Shown here: positions 31,616 to 40,054 of the stretch, piece after piece
Layout: each line of letters opens with the position of its first letter
Position numbering within the stretch: the stretch's first letter is position 1
NCBI RefSeq assembly: GCF_000716435.1
Contig: NZ_JNWO01000001.1
Location: 682,001 to 746,000 of the forward strand
DNA length: 64,000 bases
Direction of reading: 5' to 3'
Source of the DNA: Streptomyces xylophagus
GTDB taxonomy: Bacteria; Actinomycetota; Actinomycetes; Streptomycetales; Streptomycetaceae
Notes under the pieces: generated by a model
The model's input: only the letters and a program-made list of their open reading frames with translations
Told to the model about the DNA's origin: nothing
The model's database searches: none
Translations under genes and position numbers: made by a program

Positions 31616-32604
31616 GGGTGACCATCGGATCTCTGCGTGACCTCATGGGCGAGGCCTGCCGGGCAGCATCCGTTCCCAAGGACAAGGCCGAGTTCGTCGT
31701 CGAGCGCTACCTGGCCGGTGAGCTGCGGGGCAGGGGAGCGCACGGCATCGCGAAGTTCTGCTTCGAAGCCCAGTTCTTCTCTCAGCGCGAAGGCTCCCCG
31801 CAGATCGTGCGGGAGCACGGGGCGCTGGCGGTCATCGACGCCCACCGGGAGATCGGACCGATCAGCGCGGCCTACGCCGCCGAGGTCGCGGTGGGCAAGG
31901 CCGCGGAGTTCGGCGCCGGGATCGTCGGCATGATCAACACGCAGCGGTACGGCATCCTCGCGCAGTGGAGCGAGCGGATCGCCGAACACGGCTATCTCGG
32001 CGTCGTGATGAACACCTCTCGGGCCGAGGCGACGGTCCACGGCGGCCGGAGCCCCGTTCTCGGGGTGAACCCGCTCTCCTTCGCCATCCCCACGCTCAAC
32101 GAGCCCCTCGTCGCGGACATGTCCACCACCCTGGCGCCCATGGGAGTCCTCTGGGAGGCCCGGCGTACCGGCGGCCCGCTCCCGTACGGCTGCTTCGTGG
32201 ACGACCGCGGGAACCCGACCGACGATGCCGACGCCGCAACCTCGGCGGTGGTGTTCGGCGAGCACCGCGGCTTCGCCCTCTCCCTGCTCGTGCAGATCCT
32301 CACCGGATCGCTCTTCGCCTTCCCCATGGGCGCGGACGTGGACTCCACCTGGAGCACCGGCTACACGTTCGTGGCCCTGGACCCGTCCTTCGGCGGGCAG
32401 GTCACGGGGTTCCCCGAGCGGAACACCCAGCTCGTCGACGCGATGAGGAGCGCGGTGACACGGGACGGCGCCCCCGTGCGCCTGCCCGGCCAGATGAGCA
32501 AGGAGCGCGCGGACCACGCCCTGGCCACCGGCAGCGTCGAGCTGGACGCCGCCGTGTACCGCCGGCTGCAAGCGCGCGCTGCTGGCGACTTCGCTTCCGA
32601 CTGA
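31612..32604 (+). CDS. Ldh/malate-dehydrogenase-2-family NAD(P) oxidoreductase
   Basis: The 330-residue protein contains the family start RYLAGELRGRGAHGI (usual form sHG), GIVGMINTQRYGILAQWSERIAEHGYLGVVMNTS with the nucleotide-binding GVNPLSFAIP, and FGEHRGFALSLLVQILTG near the C-terminus. Relatives are sulfolactate, ureidoglycolate and 2,3-diketogulonate dehydrogenases, which reduce or oxidise 2-hydroxy acids. GTG 31612 is chosen because GGAGGGAG precedes it and it overlaps the small ORF stop. It is followed by an SsuD-like oxygenase, which suggests work on an organic acid, possibly sulfonated. Confidence 0.85.
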   Translation: MRVTIGSLRDLMGEACRAASVPKDKAEFVVERYLAGELRGRGAHGIAKFCFEAQFFSQREGSPQIVREHGALAVIDAHREIGPISAAYAAEVAVGKAAEFGAGIVGMINTQRYGILAQWSERIAEHGYLGVVMNTSRAEATVHGGRSPVLGVNPLSFAIPTLNEPLVADMSTTLAPMGVLWEARRTGGPLPYGCFVDDRGNPTDDADAATSAVVFGEHRGFALSLLVQILTGSLFAFPMGADVDSTWSTGYTFVALDPSFGGQVTGFPERNTQLVDAMRSAVTRDGAPVRLPGQMSKERADHALATGSVELDAAVYRRLQARAAGDFASD

Positions 32605-32637
32605 CTGCCCGGCACCATCTCCTGGACGGAGTACGGC

Positions 32638-33780
32638 ATGCAGATTCACTGGTTCCTTCCCACCGCGGCCGACGGCCGGTCCCTGACCGTGGGAACCCGC
32701 GGCACGCACGGCCCGGAGGGTGAAGCCGTTGCATCGCTCGCCCCCACCGCGGACCGGTTCAGGGCGCCGACCATCCGCTATATGACGCAGGTCGCGAGGG
32801 CCGCCGAAGAGGCCGGTTTCGACGCCGTGCTGACCCCGACCGGCACCTGGTGCGAGGACGCCTGGCTGACCTGCGCCGCGCTCGCGCAGGAGACCGAGCG
32901 GCTGAAGTTCCTGGTCGCCTTCCGGCCGGGCTTCATCTCTCCGACCCTCGCCGCGCAGCAGGCCAGCACCTTCCAGCGGCTGTCCGGCGGCCGACTGCTC
33001 CTCAACGTGGTGACCGGTGGCGAACGCGACGAGCAGGCCCGCTTCGGCGACCACCTGGCCAAGGCGGACCGCTACGCCCGCACCGACGAGTTCCTCACCG
33101 TGCTGCGCGGCGCCTGGAGCGGCGAGCCGCTCACCTTCAAGGGCGAGCACTACGACGTCCTCGGCGCGACCGTACTGGCCCCGCCCGATCCGCTGCCCCG
33201 GCTGTACTTCGGCGGATCCTCCCCGGAGGCGGGCCCGGTCGCGGCCCGCCACGTGGACACGTACCTCACCTGGGGTGAGCCGCCCGACCAGGTCGCGCAG
33301 AAACTCGCCTGGATACGCGGACTCGCCCATGAGCACGGCAGGGAGATGCGGTTCGGGATCCGCTTCCACGTCGTGGCCCGGGACACGGCCGCAGAAGCCT
33401 GGGCGGCGGCCGAGCGCCTCATCAAGGGCATCGATCCGGCCCACGTCAGCAAGGTCCAGAGCGTCCTGGCGGCCAGCGAATCGACGGGCCAGGCCCGGAT
33501 GAGCGCGCTGAACCAACGCTTCCGTGACGGCTGGAAGCCCGCTGATCTGGAGGTCTACCCCAACGTCTGGGCCGGGGTGGGCCTGCTGCGCGGCGGCGCC
33601 GGCACCGCGCTCGTCGGCAGCCACACCGAGGTCGCCGACCGCATCGCCGAGTACGCGGGCCTGGGCATCGACGAGTTCATCCTGTCCGGATTCCCGCACC
33701 TGGAGGAGGCGTACATGGTCGGCGAAGGCGTGCTGCCCGAACTACGCCGACGAGGCCTGGCAGCCACCGCACACCGCTGA
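32638..33780 (+). CDS. SsuD-like FMNH2-dependent monooxygenase (LLM class)
   Basis: The 380-residue TIM-barrel enzyme shows the luciferase-like signatures of alkanesulfonate monooxygenase: HWFLPTAADGR at the start, VLTPTGTWCEDAWL, LKFLVAFRPGFISPTLAAQQASTF, LLLNVVTGGERDEQARFGDHL, LYFGGSSPEAGPVAARHVDTYLTWGEPPDQV, and NVWAGVGLLRGGAGTALVGSHTEVADRIAEY. SsuD cleaves sulfonates to aldehyde and sulfite with reduced FMN. Here no flavin reductase is nearby, so FMNH2 must come from elsewhere. The close SsuD likeness suggests oxidation next to a sulfonate or phosphonate-like group, but hydroxylation is possible. GGAG precedes the ATG by seven bases. Confidence 0.88.
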   Translation: MQIHWFLPTAADGRSLTVGTRGTHGPEGEAVASLAPTADRFRAPTIRYMTQVARAAEEAGFDAVLTPTGTWCEDAWLTCAALAQETERLKFLVAFRPGFISPTLAAQQASTFQRLSGGRLLLNVVTGGERDEQARFGDHLAKADRYARTDEFLTVLRGAWSGEPLTFKGEHYDVLGATVLAPPDPLPRLYFGGSSPEAGPVAARHVDTYLTWGEPPDQVAQKLAWIRGLAHEHGREMRFGIRFHVVARDTAAEAWAAAERLIKGIDPAHVSKVQSVLAASESTGQARMSALNQRFRDGWKPADLEVYPNVWAGVGLLRGGAGTALVGSHTEVADRIAEYAGLGIDEFILSGFPHLEEAYMVGEGVLPELRRRGLAATAHR

Positions 33781-33831
33781 CCCCGTCAACCGCCACGCGC
33801 TCGGTCCCGCTGTGCACGAGAGGACGACTCA

Positions 33832-35346
33832 ATGAACAACTTCCTGGTGCTCGGCGTCGGCCCCCACGCCCGCAGGAGTCACCTGCCGGTACTGGCCGCC
33901 GGGCAGAGTGCCGGCCTCGTCGGCACGGTCTGCGGCGTGGACCTCCTGGGGGCAACGGACGTGCTGGTGCCCTACAACGCCGACGACGGGCCCCGGTCGG
34001 TGCCGGTGACGCTGATCGAACCCTTCGACTCCCGCGTCCCGGCCCTGCCCGAGGCGGTCCGCCGCGCCCTGGACACGGTCGTGGAGCGCCGCGGCATCGA
34101 CGCCGTCGTGGTGTCCACCGAGCCCGCCTATCACATGGTCTACGTGCGGTGGGCGCTGGAGCGAGGCCTGAGCGTGCTCCTGGACAAGCCGCTCAGTGTC
34201 CACGCCGGCTGCTCGGTGAACCCGGAGAAAGCCGAAGCCATCCTCACCGACTTCGACGTCCTGCTGGAGTGCTACGACAAGGCCCGGCGCAGATTCCCGC
34301 AGATCATGGTCAGCGTCCAGAGCCAGCGCCGCTACCACCCGGCCTTCTGGCGGATGCGGCAGTACATCGCCGAAGTCGCGGCACAGACCAACTGCCCGGT
34401 CACCAGCATCCAGTCCTTTCACAGCGACGGGCAGTGGCGACTGCCGGACGAACTGCTCGACATCTCCTACCACGGCTTCAACCAGGGGCACGGCAAGGCC
34501 GCCCACAGCGGATACCACTTCTTCGACATCGCGCCGTGGCTCTTGCAGGCCGGCGAGACGAACGGCAAGCACCTCGACGCCGTCGACATCCACGCCCACG
34601 TCAGCCGTCCCGCCGACTTCCTCGCCCAGCTGGGGGTCCAGGACCACGAACGGCTCTTCCCCGGCTTGGCGGCGCGCAACCCGTACACCGACGGCGAACT
34701 GCGCGCGGCGACACGGCTGTTCGGGGAAGTCGACGCCTTCATATCCATGGCCTACAAGAGCAGCGGCCGGACGATGACGCTGGGCACCATCAACCTCGTG
34801 CACAACGGCTTCTCCCAGCGCGGCAGCCTGGCCCCCGACCACGCCAGCCTCTACAAGGGCAACGGCCGGGTCCGCCACGAGAGCCACATCATCATGCAAG
34901 GCCCGTTCCAGGCCCTCCACTTCCACTCCCTGCAGACCCTCCACGACGGGACACCCAGCACGGACCCTTACGCACCGGGCCGCGAACGCCACGTCCAGGT
35001 GCAGGTTTTCCGCAACAGCGCGTTCCACCCCGGCTGGATCAAGTACGACAGCCTCAACTTCGGGACACTCACGGCGGCCTCCGACTCCCAGGTGGCGCTG
35101 CCGACCCAGGAATCCTCCCGTCGCCGCGCGACATGGGAGTTCCTCGAATACCTGGCCGGCCGACGCACTCGCGACGCGATGTCCTCCGAGCTCACCAGCC
35201 ATCGCCGGGGAGCCACGCTGATGGCGGGTGCCTATCTCTCGATGGCGCAGCAGTGGATCGGCGCGTCCCCCGTAAGCCAACTGGACTTCCGAACCGCACC
35301 GAAGCCCGCACCGGCAGTCCCGACCCGGATGGAGGCGGCACGGTGA
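33832..35346 (+). CDS. Gfo/Idh/MocA-like oxidoreductase, long form
   Basis: The 504-residue protein begins NNFLVLGVGPHARRSHLPVL (Rossmann loop) and has VVVSTEPAYHMVYVRWALERGLSVLLDKPLS, the DKP/EKP motif that positions the nicotinamide. The second half carries the alpha/beta substrate domain (SYHGFNQGHGKAAHSGYHFFDIAPWLL with a likely catalytic His). Family members oxidise or reduce sugars and cyclitols. It is about 130 residues longer than usual, with inserts between the two domains and at the C-terminus. Its TGA overlaps the start of the kinase gene, so translation is coupled. Confidence 0.85.
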   Translation: MNNFLVLGVGPHARRSHLPVLAAGQSAGLVGTVCGVDLLGATDVLVPYNADDGPRSVPVTLIEPFDSRVPALPEAVRRALDTVVERRGIDAVVVSTEPAYHMVYVRWALERGLSVLLDKPLSVHAGCSVNPEKAEAILTDFDVLLECYDKARRRFPQIMVSVQSQRRYHPAFWRMRQYIAEVAAQTNCPVTSIQSFHSDGQWRLPDELLDISYHGFNQGHGKAAHSGYHFFDIAPWLLQAGETNGKHLDAVDIHAHVSRPADFLAQLGVQDHERLFPGLAARNPYTDGELRAATRLFGEVDAFISMAYKSSGRTMTLGTINLVHNGFSQRGSLAPDHASLYKGNGRVRHESHIIMQGPFQALHFHSLQTLHDGTPSTDPYAPGRERHVQVQVFRNSAFHPGWIKYDSLNFGTLTAASDSQVALPTQESSRRRATWEFLEYLAGRRTRDAMSSELTSHRRGATLMAGAYLSMAQQWIGASPVSQLDFRTAPKPAPAVPTRMEAAR

Positions 35347-36365
35347 ATCTTCGCCCGCCGACACCAGCGCAGCCGCTGCCGACTCTGTCCGATCTGCTGG
35401 GTCCTGCCCTGCCCGGCCTCCTCGCCTCCTGCCGCAGGCACGTCGGGCCGATCACCGGGACCGAACGCGTCCATGGCGGCAACGTCAGCCACGTCTTCCG
35501 GGTCCGCGGCAGCCGTACAGCCGTGATCGTCAAGATCCGTGGTGACCACTACGCCCGCATGCCCGCGCTGCGGACCGACCCGACGCTCATCGACGACGAA
35601 CGCCAGGCCCTTCAGGTCTACGGGCGGGTCGAGCCGGCGGTCTTCCCCCAGGTCCTCGGCTTCCATGCCGAGACCCACACCATGATCCTGGCCGACGTCT
35701 TCCCCGACGGCCGCAGCTACGACGAGCACCTCGCCGAACGCCCGGCCACCGTCGAAGAGATGACCCGGCTGGGCAGGACAGTGCGCCGCATCCACCATGC
35801 CACCCAGGACACCGACACCGAGTTCCGCACCCACAGCAACCGCTTCTTCCAGGAACGCTCGTTCCTCTACTGCCTGCGCGCCCCCGGCCACGCCCTGCTC
35901 GCGCAGGCGTGTGAGGAACTCGCCGCCCGTTCCCACCAGTTGGTCCTCGGTGACCTCGCCCCCAAGAACCTCAGCCTCGCCGCCGGTGACATGGCCCTGT
36001 GCGACCTTGACAACGCTCACCGGGGCTGGCCGCCGTACGACATCGCCTACTTCCTGGCCCACCTGCTGATCCACCACCTCGGCCAGACCGAGCGCCTGCG
36101 GACACTCGTGCCCGCCCTCCTCACCGCCTACTTCGATGCCCCGCCGGCGCAGCGCCTGCCACCCGCGGAGGCACTGCTCATGGCCAAGATCGTGGCCGGG
36201 GTGGTCCTGTACCGACTGGACGAGACCGTGCCCTACCCCCTCCCGGGGCCGACCGTGTCCACGAGCCCGTTCCGCGAGCGGGTCCTGGGATTCCTGGACA
36301 GCGGAACGTTCACCGTGCACGACCTGGTGCAGGCCGCCGAAGCCACCCAGAGGGCAGCGTCATGA
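35343..36365 (+). CDS. APH-fold phosphotransferase (second of two)
   Basis: The 340-residue protein starts at GTG 35343 within the previous stop. The kinase motifs are VIVKIRGDHYAR (ATP lysine), QLVLGDLAPKNLSL (GDxxxxN loop, with Leu instead of the usual His) and MALCDLDNAHRGWPPYDIAYFLAHLLIHHL (metal-binding DLD). The helical insert resembles methylthioribose-kinase-like and aminoglycoside kinases. The two kinases of this locus are not close copies. ATGA overlap links it to the phosphodiester glycosidase, so phosphorylation and later glycosyl-phosphate cleavage may be consecutive steps. Confidence 0.82.
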   Translation: MNLRPPTPAQPLPTLSDLLGPALPGLLASCRRHVGPITGTERVHGGNVSHVFRVRGSRTAVIVKIRGDHYARMPALRTDPTLIDDERQALQVYGRVEPAVFPQVLGFHAETHTMILADVFPDGRSYDEHLAERPATVEEMTRLGRTVRRIHHATQDTDTEFRTHSNRFFQERSFLYCLRAPGHALLAQACEELAARSHQLVLGDLAPKNLSLAAGDMALCDLDNAHRGWPPYDIAYFLAHLLIHHLGQTERLRTLVPALLTAYFDAPPAQRLPPAEALLMAKIVAGVVLYRLDETVPYPLPGPTVSTSPFRERVLGFLDSGTFTVHDLVQAAEATQRAAS

Positions 36366-37672
36366 ACACGCTGGTGTCCGAACTCCCCAGCGAGGAGGAC
36401 CGGCAGGCGATGGCCGCCCTGCGCGCTCTCGGCTACCGCGTCCCGGATATCCAGTCCCTTGCCGGGGACCAGTGCGCTTTCGCCGTACGCGTCCCCGAAC
36501 GCCGACTCGCGATCGCCCCCGGCATCCGCTTCCACGCCACGGCCGTGGAACTGGGGGAGGGCTGCTTCACCAACGCCTTCACGCTCCGCCTCGACCTGGA
36601 ACAGGCCCAGGCCCAGGCCGTTACGGCTGCGGGCGGATTCCACCTCCGTGACCTGCTCACGGACACTACGGTCGCGGCCGTCAGCGGCTCGTTCTCCTTC
36701 ATCAGCGACGACCCCTCCTACCAGCCGGCCGAGCCCTATCTCGACTTCTGCTGCCGGACCGGCCAGGTGACGAGCCTGCCCACAGCCTCCAAGCCCGCGT
36801 TCCTCACCCATCACGGCCACGCCGCGATCGGCAGGCTGAAGGCCTCCGGAAGTCTGACCATCCAGGGACGGCCCTACCGGTGGGCCGGCTCCAAGGAACC
36901 AGGGAGCGACGCTCGGCGCGAGCCCGGCGCGCTCACCGTCTTCGGCGCCGCGAACTGCCGCGTCCGCTACACCGACGAACCGCGCACCGGATTCCTGCGC
37001 GATGTGGACCCGTCCACCAACACCACCCCCATCGATCCCACCGCTGTCGACCTCGTCGTCTCCTGGACGCCGGGAGACGGCCATCGCGTGACGGCGATAC
37101 ACCAGGGCGGAGGCGCCGACCTGTTCGCCGGCAACTTCGTACTGCGCGCCGGCCGCGCGCAAGCCGCACACCTCCGGGTGGGCGCGACGGTCGAGATCAC
37201 GCAGATCGACGGGCTGGACGTACGCGACCTCGACCACGGCCTCTCGATCGGGCCCAGCGTCGCCGACGCAGCAGCAGGACGCTGCCACGGATACGACCAG
37301 TGCCTGGGCACCGACCCGTTCCGCGACACGCGCTACGCCCGCACCCTGATCGCCCTGCACGCACGGGAGTTGTGGTTCCAGGTCCTCGACGGCGCCCCGA
37401 AGTCGAAGACCTTCCGCGGCGTCACCCCCGCGGAGACCGTCGAGTTGTGTGCGCGCGAAGGGCTCGATCCCCAGCACGTCTACCACCTGGACGGCGGGGC
37501 ATCGTCGAAGGTCGCCTTCACCACCGGAGGTACGGCCGAAGTGGCCGGCAGCATGCACTACCTCCAATGGCCCCGCAGCTCAAGGGAGCACTTCCGCTGG
37601 CAGGGCCTGGACGGCCGGGTCCTGCGCAGCGCCTTCGCCATCAGCACCGGTCGCCGAAAAGGAACTAGATGA
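36362..37672 (+). CDS. Phosphodiester glycosidase (NAGPA-like)
   Basis: The 436-residue protein ends with a domain of the NAGPA group: RTLIALHARELWFQVLDG, TPAETVELCAREGLDPQHVYHLDGGASSKVAF, in which LDGG-x-SS is the active-site signature. The eukaryotic founder removes GlcNAc from GlcNAc-phosphodiesters. A large N-terminal segment (about 170 residues, without signal peptide) is unrelated to anything I recognise. The lack of a signal is unusual, because many bacterial relatives are exported. It is ATGA-coupled to genes on both sides, including a PIG-L deacetylase that would act on GlcNAc-type groups. Confidence 0.78.
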   Translation: MNTLVSELPSEEDRQAMAALRALGYRVPDIQSLAGDQCAFAVRVPERRLAIAPGIRFHATAVELGEGCFTNAFTLRLDLEQAQAQAVTAAGGFHLRDLLTDTTVAAVSGSFSFISDDPSYQPAEPYLDFCCRTGQVTSLPTASKPAFLTHHGHAAIGRLKASGSLTIQGRPYRWAGSKEPGSDARREPGALTVFGAANCRVRYTDEPRTGFLRDVDPSTNTTPIDPTAVDLVVSWTPGDGHRVTAIHQGGGADLFAGNFVLRAGRAQAAHLRVGATVEITQIDGLDVRDLDHGLSIGPSVADAAAGRCHGYDQCLGTDPFRDTRYARTLIALHARELWFQVLDGAPKSKTFRGVTPAETVELCAREGLDPQHVYHLDGGASSKVAFTTGGTAEVAGSMHYLQWPRSSREHFRWQGLDGRVLRSAFAISTGRRKGTR

Positions 37673-38319
37673 CGACCGTCCTCGTCGTCGGAGCCCACCC
37701 CGACGACCCCGAAATCGCCATGGCCATGCGCATGCGCTGGTATGCCCTCAACGGCGCCCGGGTCCGGGTGCACTGCCTGACCACCGGAGCCGTGGACCCG
37801 GACGGCACGGCACCGCGGCAGGAGGAGTCACGGGCCGCCGGCACCATCCTGGGCGTGGACGAGTACACCTTCTCCGACATCCCCGACACCCGGTTCGTCG
37901 AGCACCGAGGGGAGATCAACGCCGAGCTTTTCAGGGTCTTCCGTGAGACACGCCCCGACGTCGTCTACACCCATTTTCCCGACGACCAGCACCTCGACCA
38001 CAGCATCGCCGCGCAAGAGGTGACAACGGTCGCCCTACGCGAAGCCAACGACCTCACCTACTTCCGCTCTCCCTACAGCGTCAACTTCGAACCCACCAAC
38101 GTCTTCATGGGGACCCAAGAACTCCTGGACACGAAGGAAGCCGCACTGAAGTGCTTCGCCTCCCAGCAGCAACTCGACATGGAAGTCTTCCGGAAACTGG
38201 CCGAGGTCGGCTACCGCCAACACGTACATCACCGGGTCGTCGAGCGCTTCCCACCCGACGTGGTCTACGCCGAGCTCTTCCGCACCGCGAGACAAATCGA
38301 GTTCGCAACTCGTTACTGA
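37669..38319 (+). CDS. PIG-L/LmbE-family N-deacetylase
   Basis: The 216-residue protein has the zinc-binding AHPDDPEIAMAMRM near the N-terminus (the usual form is AHPDDE) and THFPDDQHLDHSIAAQEV downstream, both typical of MshB/BshB/PIG-L enzymes that deacetylate N-acetylglucosaminyl compounds. Its ATG is inside the stop of the phosphodiester glycosidase gene. It ends the operon. With the Gfo/Idh enzyme and kinases it supports an amino-sugar or cyclitol moiety in the product. Confidence 0.88.
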   Translation: MTTVLVVGAHPDDPEIAMAMRMRWYALNGARVRVHCLTTGAVDPDGTAPRQEESRAAGTILGVDEYTFSDIPDTRFVEHRGEINAELFRVFRETRPDVVYTHFPDDQHLDHSIAAQEVTTVALREANDLTYFRSPYSVNFEPTNVFMGTQELLDTKEAALKCFASQQQLDMEVFRKLAEVGYRQHVHHRVVERFPPDVVYAELFRTARQIEFATRY

Positions 38320-38337
38320 AGGACACGACGGGCGCGA

Positions 38338-38590
38338 TCAAGTAGACGGTGGCGGCCGCCAGGTCTCGTTGAGCTGAGGCGCGCGAGCCGTCCTGCGCCG
38401 AGCAGGGACGCGACCTTGCCGTTGCTGACTTCGAACGCCACGGCGCCCACGACTTGGTCGTCGCGGTGACGACGGCCGGGGAGCCGTTGCCCAGCGCGAT
38501 GCGGAGCGCGGGGGAGCGGCCGGCCGCCGCTTCGCCGGAGTGGGCTTGAAGCCGGCCCGCACGTAGGAGGCGACGCGTTCGCGCGTCTAC
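38338..38590 (-). pseudogene. SnoaL-like tail of an ECF sigma factor (SigJ type), fragment
   Basis: Minus-strand frames read ERVASYVRAGFKPTPAKRR, ALGNGSPAVV, VVGAVAFEVSNGKVASLLG and LARL(N/S)ETW across two or three frames. This order matches the C-terminal NTF2-like part of SigJ-type extracytoplasmic sigma factors. The frames are broken and the DNA-binding regions are absent, so it is a decayed remnant between two operons. Confidence 0.5.
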
Positions 38591-38663
38591 CGCTGCAGTC
38601 GACTGGCCAGTCCGGCACCGTCCGAGACCGCGGCCGCGTCGGTCAGTGGCGTGGGCGATCGGG

Positions 38664-39611
38664 TCACGGCGGGCTGCCGGGCTGGAACGTCGGTGACGGC
38701 TCGTCGGATCCCCACCAGAGGTAGGCGGTCACCGCCATCCCGGCAGCCCGCTCCGCCGCCGGGTTCGCAGGGAGCGGCCAGCGAAGGGCTTCGTACAGCT
38801 GCCGCCGATGGATGTCGAAGGCGGATTCGACGAGTTCCCCGAAGGTCACCGCCTGTCCGAGCAGCCAGAGGTATGCCCCCGTGCTTGCGCAGATCCCGGC
38901 CGGGGCGATCCACCACGCCCATGGGGACCAGACCAGCGACAGCACGCCCCAGATCCAGACGGTGGCCGTGGCGTCGAGTACCGCACGGGCCTCGTTGAGC
39001 GTCTTCTTCGTCTCGTCCGGGAGGACGAGCCACAGTCGCGGCCAGCACTTGACCGGGTCGAGGCCGTACTTGTCCAGTGGCCGAGTCTCCGCCGCTCGGA
39101 GGATGTTCCCGAGCCGGGTCGGCATGAGGCGCTCGGGATCGGTCGGAGTCGGCTCGCTGGGGAACAGGCGCAGCCCCCGGTCGGCCGCCGCGTACTCGCG
39201 ACGCACCTGGGCCGAGGCGGAGCCGTTCTCGATACTCGGCGCGTGCTGCTGGAACCGGTCGTCGTGCCGGGTGCGGCGATGCTGCTGGCGGGCGCGGAAG
39301 CAGCGCTCCGCCCAGCCGAGCGGGGCCGGCCAGTAACCTTCGAGGAACCGCAGGGCGGTGGGCGTCAGCCTGTTCACCACTGCTCCGGAGAGGGCGATCC
39401 CCGCGAGGGACACGGCCAGGAGCACGACGGTCGTGGTGTCCGAGCCGTTGGTGAGCCGGTCCCGGACCGCCCGCCATCCGGCAGCTCCGCCTGGCCCCCA
39501 CACGCCGGCGGTGACTCCGGCCGCCCAGAAGAGAAAGGCCGGGGTGAACATGGCGGCGAACCAGCGCCCGGCGAGGGACTGCCCCAACCCCTGCCAGAAG
39601 GCGGTCAGCAT
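38664..39611 (-). CDS. Multi-pass membrane protein of the CHAT operon
   Basis: The 315-residue protein has two N-terminal membrane segments (FAAMFTPAFLFWAAGVTAGVWG and TTTVVLLAVSLAGIALSG), a cytoplasmic stretch of about 140 residues with conserved-looking SIENGSASAQVRREYAAADRG and PTRLGNILRAAE, and two or three more membrane segments (VWIWGVLSLVWSPWAWWIAP; GAYLWLLG). ATG 39611 overlaps the previous gene by 7 bp, so translation is coupled. With the protease upstream it may be an effector at the membrane or a partner that anchors the complex. I do not know this family. Confidence 0.75.
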   Translation of the reverse strand: MLTAFWQGLGQSLAGRWFAAMFTPAFLFWAAGVTAGVWGPGGAAGWRAVRDRLTNGSDTTTVVLLAVSLAGIALSGAVVNRLTPTALRFLEGYWPAPLGWAERCFRARQQHRRTRHDDRFQQHAPSIENGSASAQVRREYAAADRGLRLFPSEPTPTDPERLMPTRLGNILRAAETRPLDKYGLDPVKCWPRLWLVLPDETKKTLNEARAVLDATATVWIWGVLSLVWSPWAWWIAPAGICASTGAYLWLLGQAVTFGELVESAFDIHRRQLYEALRWPLPANPAAERAAGMAVTAYLWWGSDEPSPTFQPGSPP

Positions 39612-40054
39612 GGAGGGTCGCCGACGCCGGCCGGGGCCTCGGCCAGCGGGAGACTGTGGGTGGGGCACGGGGGCAGTGGTTCGGCACCTCGCCGCCAGCG
39701 GACGAAGTCACCGTTCGGGCACGCATAGCGCCGGGCGGCCGGTGGCGGTTCGCCGAGCCCGGGCAGCCCGGAGTAGCGCTCGCGCTCCTCGATCAGCGCG
39801 CGGACATCAGGCGGGAAGCCGTCGGCCAGGAACGCGGCCGCCCATTCGGCGACCGCCTCGTCCCGCTGCAACACCTGCAGGCCCAGGTCTATGACCTCTG
39901 CGACGTCAGCCGTGCTGACGAGCAGGTCCGCCAGTTCACGGTCGATCCCTCCGGCCTCGGCGTCGCCGACGAGGCCGGGAAGGTACCCGCGGAGCGTCCG
40001 CATGGCCTCGAGAATCGCGTCGTCGTCCACGGGGTGCAGTCTTCCGCAGTTCAT
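39605..40054 (-). CDS. Small CHAT-associated protein with a Cys/His motif
   Basis: The 149-residue protein has a helical N-terminal half (EAMRTLRGYLPGLVGDAEAGG, DRELADLLVSTADVAEVIDLGLQVLQ) and a C-terminal segment YACPNGDFVRWRRGAEPLPPCPTHSLPL with Cys112, Cys130 and His133. Similar C-terminal Cys-rich tails occur in small proteins that travel with CHAT or vWA/MoxR conflict systems in actinobacteria. I base this on motif memory. Its ATG overlaps the CHAT stop (ATGA). It is probably an adaptor or substrate for the protease. Confidence 0.72.
   Translation of the reverse strand: MNCGRLHPVDDDAILEAMRTLRGYLPGLVGDAEAGGIDRELADLLVSTADVAEVIDLGLQVLQRDEAVAEWAAAFLADGFPPDVRALIEERERYSGLPGLGEPPPAARRYACPNGDFVRWRRGAEPLPPCPTHSLPLAEAPAGVGDPPC

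Noticed and set aside
31453..33699. A 748-codon minus-strand frame opposite the Ldh-like and SsuD-like genes
   Set aside because: It has no recognisable motif and is antisense to two well-supported enzymes.
34149..35342. A longer start for the second kinase, reading through the Gfo/Idh gene
   Set aside because: The upstream part is Arg/Pro-rich shadow sequence; GTG 35343 with the GTGA overlap is the natural start.
33832..36365. Class V lanthipeptide or thioviridamide-type RiPP cluster because of APH-like kinases
   Set aside because: No HopA1-like, flavoprotein decarboxylase, YcaO or radical-SAM partner is present, and the 44-residue ORF has no cysteine.
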